DNA from: JAHWKI01 sp035513575
GTDB lineage: Bacteria; Gemmatimonadota; Gemmatimonadetes; Longimicrobiales; RSA9
Direction: 5' to 3'
DNA: 64,000 bases
Assembly: GCA_035513575.1 (NCBI GenBank)
Contig: DATKBW010000015.1
Location: forward strand, 82,492 to 146,491
In this document: positions 60,056 to 64,000 of the stretch, one piece after another
How positions within the stretch are numbered: the stretch's first letter is position 1
Layout of the letters: each line of letters starts with the position of its first letter
Notes under the pieces: model-generated
Told to the model about the DNA's origin: nothing
The model's database searches: none
The model's input: only the letters and a program-made list of their open reading frames with translations
Position numbers and translations under genes: made by a program

Positions 60056-61025
60056 CGGCGGGCGCGCCCGCGTGAGCGGCCTGGCCGCGGCCATGGTGGC
60101 GCTCTGCCTCGCGCCGGCCCCGGCGCGGTCCCAGGACGACGATGCGGACGCGGCCTGCCGGGCGCTGTTCTCGCCATCCGCGGTCTCGGAATGCCGCCTG
60201 GCCGTGGGTGCCGCGCGGGTGATCCAGCCCCGGCTCGCGGCCGCGCTGTTCGCCGGCAACGCCGTCCCCGGGACCGCCAGCACGCTGGGCATGCGTCTCG
60301 GCACGCTCCCCCGGATGACCCTGGTGGTCCAGGTCAACGCCGCTCCCTCGGAGCTGCCGCCGATCCTCGACCGGTCGGACGCCCGGGGCGAGCGCGCGCT
60401 GCTGTGGGGATTCACGGCGGACGCCGCCGTGGGCCTCCTGGCCGGGTTCTCCCCCATGCCGACCGTCGGCGGCGTCCTCTCCCTGGATCTGATCGGCCGC
60501 GCCGGGTACGTACCGCTCCCCGGAAAGGAAGGGTTCCACGACGGTGGCGCATGGGGCTGGTCGCTGGGGGCCCGCCTGGGCGCGTTGAGGGAGTCGTTCA
60601 CCCTCCCCGGCATCGCCCTGACGGGCAGCTACGGGCGCATCGCCCGCACCGCGTTCGGCGACCCCTCCGCCGCCACGACGGACGCCTTCTTCGAGGGCGC
60701 GATGAGCGACCTCCGGGTGGACCTGGCGGCGACAAAGCGGCTGGGGCTCGTCGGGGTGACGGGCGGCGTGGTGTACGACCGCTACGCCAGCGACCTCACC
60801 GCCGGCTTCCGCGAGAGCTTCGGCGGACCGCAGCTCCGGGTGGACGGGACCGCCGTGCACACGCGCTGGTCCGGGTACGTGAACGCCGCGTGGACGCTCC
60901 TGATCTTCCACGCGTCCGCCGAGGCGGGGTGGCAGGAGGCGCCGGTGCCGTCCGGGATCCCTTCGACCGTCGAGGTCGACCCGGTGGGCTGGTTCGGCGG
61001 GATCTCGTTCCGCATCTCGATCTAG
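60027..61025 (+). CDS. Predicted outer-membrane or secreted beta-barrel-like protein
   Basis: About 332 aa from ATG 60027 (317 from GTG 60072). The longer form gives a better signal peptide (RTRSRW...LAAAMVALCLAPAPARSQ), overlapping purM by 29 bases. Mature part has two cysteines (AACRALF, SECRLAV) and alternating beta segments (MTLVVQVN, GVLSLDLIGRAGYVPL, WSLGARLGALR, SFRISI at the very end), suggesting an outer-membrane barrel. No family recognised. It sits between purM and ribD, three bases from ribD. Confidence 0.68.
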   Translation: MARTRSRWCDGGRARVSGLAAAMVALCLAPAPARSQDDDADAACRALFSPSAVSECRLAVGAARVIQPRLAAALFAGNAVPGTASTLGMRLGTLPRMTLVVQVNAAPSELPPILDRSDARGERALLWGFTADAAVGLLAGFSPMPTVGGVLSLDLIGRAGYVPLPGKEGFHDGGAWGWSLGARLGALRESFTLPGIALTGSYGRIARTAFGDPSAATTDAFFEGAMSDLRVDLAATKRLGLVGVTGGVVYDRYASDLTAGFRESFGGPQLRVDGTAVHTRWSGYVNAAWTLLIFHASAEAGWQEAPVPSGIPSTVEVDPVGWFGGISFRISI

Positions 61026-61027
61026 CC

Positions 61028-62122
61028 ATGCCCAGTCCCCCGGACGAGGATGTCCGCTTCATGCGGCGGGCGCTGCGACTGGCCGAAGCCGGCTGGGGGC
61101 GCGTCCACCCCAATCCCCTGGTGGGGGCGGTGGTGGTCCGGGACGGAGCCGTGGTGGGGGAGGGGGCGCACCGGGAGTTCGGCGGCCCCCACGCGGAAGT
61201 GGAGGCCCTTCGCGCGGCCGGCGCGGCCGCTCGCGGCTCCACCCTGTACGTGACCCTCGAGCCGTGCGCCCATCACGGCAAGACGCCCCCGTGCGTCGAC
61301 GCGCTGGTGGGCGCGGGGATCCGGCGGGTCGTCGTTGCGGTGGAGGACCCGCATCCGGCGGCGCGCGGCGGCGCGGCGCGGCTGCGGGAGGCGGGGGTCG
61401 AGGTCGAGCTCGGCGTCGAGGAGCAGGCCGCCCGGTCGCAGAACGCCCTCTTCCTCGCCCCGTTGACGCTCGGGCGGCCGTTCGTCGCCCTCAAATACGC
61501 CATGACCCTGGATGCGCGCCTCGGCCGCCAGGGGGAGCGGACGCGGATCACCGCCGCGGACGCGGAGGCCGAGGTGCACCGGCTGCGCTCCGGCTTCGAG
61601 GCGATCCTCATCGGCGGCCGGACCGCCCGCATCGACGATCCCCGGCTCACCGTCCGCCTGGCACCGGCCGGTCGCGTGCCGCCGGTCCGCGTGGTCGCGG
61701 ACCCGGCCGCCGGGCTCGCGCCGGGGAGCGCGCTGGTGGCGAGTGCCCGAGAGCAGCCCGTGTGGGTGCTGGCCGGGACCTCGGCTTCCCCGGAGCGGGT
61801 CTCCGCTCTCGAGGCGGCCGGCGTGCAGGTGATGCGCTGCGCCGTGGACCCGCGGGGCGGCCTGGAGCTCCGGGCCGCCTTGCAGCGGCTGGGCGACCAG
61901 GGGATCCGGACCGTTCTCTGCGAGGGGGGCGGGCGGCTGGGGGCGGGGCTGCTGCGGGAGGGCCTCGTGGACCGGCTCTACGTCTTCCTCGCCCCCACCC
62001 TCATGGGCGCGGACGGCGTTCCCGCGTTCCCGGGGGAGGCGGTGCGCGGGGGAGGGCTCCGGCTCGGGGCTCTCCGCGGCATCGGGGCCGACACCCTGCT
62101 CACGCTGGATCGGAGCGCCTGA
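61028..62122 (+). CDS. ribD: Bifunctional riboflavin deaminase/reductase RibD
   Basis: Deaminates and then reduces the pyrimidine intermediate of riboflavin synthesis. 364 aa: N-terminal zinc deaminase domain (PHAEVEAL and TLEPCAHHGKTPPC), C-terminal reductase domain from about residue 150 (FVALKYAMTLDAR, ILIGGRTARIDDPRLTVR, LCEGGGRLGAGLL). Stop overlaps ribE (TGATG). No FMN riboswitch is visible upstream. Confidence 0.94.
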   Translation: MPSPPDEDVRFMRRALRLAEAGWGRVHPNPLVGAVVVRDGAVVGEGAHREFGGPHAEVEALRAAGAAARGSTLYVTLEPCAHHGKTPPCVDALVGAGIRRVVVAVEDPHPAARGGAARLREAGVEVELGVEEQAARSQNALFLAPLTLGRPFVALKYAMTLDARLGRQGERTRITAADAEAEVHRLRSGFEAILIGGRTARIDDPRLTVRLAPAGRVPPVRVVADPAAGLAPGSALVASAREQPVWVLAGTSASPERVSALEAAGVQVMRCAVDPRGGLELRAALQRLGDQGIRTVLCEGGGRLGAGLLREGLVDRLYVFLAPTLMGADGVPAFPGEAVRGGGLRLGALRGIGADTLLTLDRSA

Positions 62123-62730
62123 TGTTCAGCGGAATCGTGGAGGCGGTGGGGCGTGTCGAGGCGGTGGAGCCGGCCCGGAACGGCCGTCGCTTCCGCATCG
62201 GCGCGTCGTTCGCCGGCGACCTGCGCGAGGGCGATTCCGTGGCCGTGGAGGGCGTCTGCCTCACCGCGGTGGCCCGCGCCGGCGGGTGGTTCGAGGCGGA
62301 GGCGATCGCCACGACGCTCTCGCGAACCACGCTGGGCGGCCTGGGGGTGGGGAGCCCCGTCAACCTCGAGCGAGCGCTGGCGCTGGGCGATCGGCTGGGC
62401 GGCCACCTGGTCCAGGGCCACGTGGATGGCGTGGGAGAGGTCCTCGCGGTGAAAGAGGACGGCGAGCACGTCCTGCTGGACGTCCGGCTCCCGGCCGAAG
62501 TCGACGACGTGACCGTCCTGCACGGGTCCATCGCCCTGGCGGGGGTGAGCCTGACGGTCAATACCCTGCCCGCGACGGGCGTGGCGCAGGTGGCGCTGAT
62601 CCCGTATACCTGGGAGCACACGACGCTGCGGGAACTTCGCCCCGGGGACGGGGTCAACGTCGAAGGGGACATGCTGGGTCGATTCGTGGTGAGCTACCTG
62701 CAACGAAGCGGCCGCGGGAGGCCGGGATGA
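62122..62730 (+). CDS. ribE: Riboflavin synthase, alpha chain
   Basis: Joins two lumazines into riboflavin. 202 aa with the two duplicated barrels: MFSGIVEAVGRV, DSVAVEGVCLTAVA, LGGHLVQGHVDGVGEV and SIALAGVSLTVN. ATG 62122 overlaps the ribD stop and the end overlaps ribBA. Confidence 0.95.
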   Translation: MFSGIVEAVGRVEAVEPARNGRRFRIGASFAGDLREGDSVAVEGVCLTAVARAGGWFEAEAIATTLSRTTLGGLGVGSPVNLERALALGDRLGGHLVQGHVDGVGEVLAVKEDGEHVLLDVRLPAEVDDVTVLHGSIALAGVSLTVNTLPATGVAQVALIPYTWEHTTLRELRPGDGVNVEGDMLGRFVVSYLQRSGRGRPG

Positions 62731-64000
62731 GGAAAGACGGGAACGGCTTCGACACCGTCGAGGATGCCATCCGGGAGATCCGGAACGGCCGGGTCGTGAT
62801 CGTGGCCGATGACGAGGACCGGGAGAACGAGGGGGACCTGGTCTGCGCGGCGGCGCAGATCACGCCGGAGATCATCAACTTCATGGCCACCTACGGCCGG
62901 GGCCTGATCTGCACGGCCCTGACGCAGACGCGCGCCGACCAGCTGGGGCTCCCCCTGATGACGGAGCGGAACGACGAGGCGTACCGCACCGCCTTCACCG
63001 TCAGCGTCGATGGACATCCCCGCTTCGGCGTCACCACCGGGATCAGCGCCCGGGACCGGGCGCGGACGATCCAGCTCCTCGTGGACCCGGACACCCGTCC
63101 CGGCGACCTGCGACGACCAGGCCACGTGTTTCCGCTCCGCTCCGTCCCCGGCGGCGTCCTCCGGCGGGTCGGCCAGACCGAGGCGTCCGTCGACCTCGCC
63201 CGGCTCGCCGGGCTGCCCCCCGCCGGCGTGATCTGCGAGATCATGAACGAGGATGGGACCATGGCGCGGCGCCCGCAGCTGGAGGACTTCGCCCGCACCC
63301 ACGCCCTGAAGTTCATCACCGTCGCCCAGATCGTGGCCTACCGGCTGGCCAACGAACGGCTCGTGCACCGGGTCGCCGAAGCGTCGCTGCCCACGGAGTT
63401 CGGCGAGTTCCGCGTGATCGCCTTCGAGAACCAGATCGACGGCCTGGAGCACCTCGCCCTGGTGAGAGGGGAGATCGAGGGGCGCAGGAACGTGCTCGTC
63501 CGCATGCACTCGGAGTGTCTCACGGGGGACGTCTTCCACTCCGCCCGCTGCGACTGCGGGCCGCAGCTCCACGCGGCCATGCGCCGCATCCACGAGGCCG
63601 GCGCCGGCGCCATCGTCTACCTGCGGCAGGAGGGGCGCGGCATCGGGCTGCACAACAAGATCCGGGCGTACGCCCTCCAGGACGCCGGTCAGGACACGGT
63701 GGAGGCGAACGAGGCCCTCGGCTTCAAGCCGGACCTCCGGGACTATGGCATCGGCGCCCAGATCCTCCTCGACCTGGGGCTCAGCTCCATCCGCATCCTC
63801 ACCAACAACCCGCGCAAGATCGTGGGGCTCGAGGGGTACGGCCTCCGCATCACGGGCCGGGAGCCGATCCACGTCGAGCCCAACGTCTACAACCGCGCCT
63901 ACCTCGACGCCAAGCGGACGAAGCTCGGGCACATCCTGCCGCCGGACCTCGAGCCCGCCCTCGGCGACTCCCCAGCCGCGTCCGCCGACGCCAGCGCCGC
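62727..64000 (+). CDS. ribBA: Bifunctional DHBP synthase / GTP cyclohydrolase II (3' end cut by window)
   Basis: Makes both riboflavin precursors: 3,4-dihydroxy-2-butanone-4-phosphate and the pyrimidine from GTP. ATG 62727 overlaps the ribE stop; the frame stays open to the window end (at least 424 codons). DHBP half: VADDEDRENEGDLVCAA, GVTTGISARDRA, RPGHVFPLR, GVICEIMNEDGTMAR. Cyclohydrolase half: CLTGDVFHSARCDCGPQL (zinc cysteines), RQEGRGIGLHNKI, LTNNPRKI. An Ala/Pro-rich tail follows at the edge. Confidence 0.95.
   Translation, partial: MRKDGNGFDTVEDAIREIRNGRVVIVADDEDRENEGDLVCAAAQITPEIINFMATYGRGLICTALTQTRADQLGLPLMTERNDEAYRTAFTVSVDGHPRFGVTTGISARDRARTIQLLVDPDTRPGDLRRPGHVFPLRSVPGGVLRRVGQTEASVDLARLAGLPPAGVICEIMNEDGTMARRPQLEDFARTHALKFITVAQIVAYRLANERLVHRVAEASLPTEFGEFRVIAFENQIDGLEHLALVRGEIEGRRNVLVRMHSECLTGDVFHSARCDCGPQLHAAMRRIHEAGAGAIVYLRQEGRGIGLHNKIRAYALQDAGQDTVEANEALGFKPDLRDYGIGAQILLDLGLSSIRILTNNPRKIVGLEGYGLRITGREPIHVEPNVYNRAYLDAKRTKLGHILPPDLEPALGDSPAASADASA

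Noticed and set aside
60056..61027. FMN riboswitch ahead of the riboflavin genes
   Set aside because: The space before ribD is filled by a coding gene and its three-base gap; no aptamer-like conserved segment was seen.

Overview
This is a gene-dense, GC-rich (roughly 70 %) chromosomal window with almost no spare DNA, many ATGA/GTGA/TGATG stop-start overlaps and frequent GTG starts. It encodes a TonB-dependent receptor, beta-barrel outer-membrane proteins, lipoproteins, RNase Y, a two-gene transketolase, a split methylmalonyl-CoA mutase and several secreted proteins of unknown function. That mix points to a diderm, high-GC, non-proteobacterial lineage; Gemmatimonadota is my best guess, by inference only. 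I see no insertion sequence, prophage, CRISPR array or rRNA gene. It reads as ordinary core genome with a few accessory islands.

Layout. 1-2436: end of tsaC, a YwlE-like phosphatase, aroE and comF. 2455-6502: glycolytic block gapA, zinc-ribbon protein, pgk, tpiA, then secG. 6508-10996: 2-oxoacid dehydrogenase E1alpha, E1beta and E2, with lipB; then convergent rnhA-like (minus). 11736-17188: infC-rpmI-rplT-pheS-pheT, a coiled-coil protein and zapA. 17281-26672: rny, folD, xseA, xseB, ispA, dxs, nadK, recN. 26674-29514 (minus): TonB-dependent receptor. 29777-33000: lipoprotein, tRNA-Gly, tRNA-Cys, greA (minus), a secreted protein and a duplicated-domain protein. 33097-37904: OmpA-like protein, then tktN-tktC-rpiA-rpe-tRNA-Leu. 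37910-40143: PDZ protein (minus), small membrane protein, RNase Z. 40148-44211: aroA-cmk-rpsA. 44330-49010: periplasmic-binding lipoprotein, carboxyltransferase, biotin carboxylase. 49214-52544: a pilus/secretion-type ATPase fused to a receiver domain, an HPt protein and a second internally duplicated protein. 52607-55979: a Fe-S 23S rRNA/tRNA m5U methyltransferase-family gene, biotin carrier, methylmalonyl-CoA mutase catalytic subunit. 56028-61025: FmdB-type protein, argS, pfkB-family kinase, purM, outer-membrane protein. 61028-64000: ribD-ribE-ribBA, the last cut off by the window end.

How it works together. The metabolic blocks cover lower glycolysis to acetyl-CoA, the non-oxidative pentose phosphate pathway, two shikimate steps, MEP isoprenoid entry, riboflavin synthesis and a propionyl-CoA to succinyl-CoA route (carboxyltransferase, biotin carboxylase and biotin carrier, plus mutase). 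Translation genes sit in classical synteny.

Regulation. Well-spaced sigma-70-like promoters (TTGAC/TTGCN, 17 bp, TAnnTT) precede infC, tRNA-Gly, tktN, rpsA and the secretion ATPase. Several genes (pgk, infC, pheS, rny) have a terminator-like hairpin ending just before their Shine-Dalgarno, and recN, greA and the small membrane protein look leaderless.

The most unusual parts are the ATPase-receiver fusion with its HPt partner and duplicated-domain neighbour (49214-52544), an RNase HI-like protein lacking two catalytic acids (10993-11595), the duplicated-domain protein at 32044 and the hairpin-before-ribosome-site pattern.
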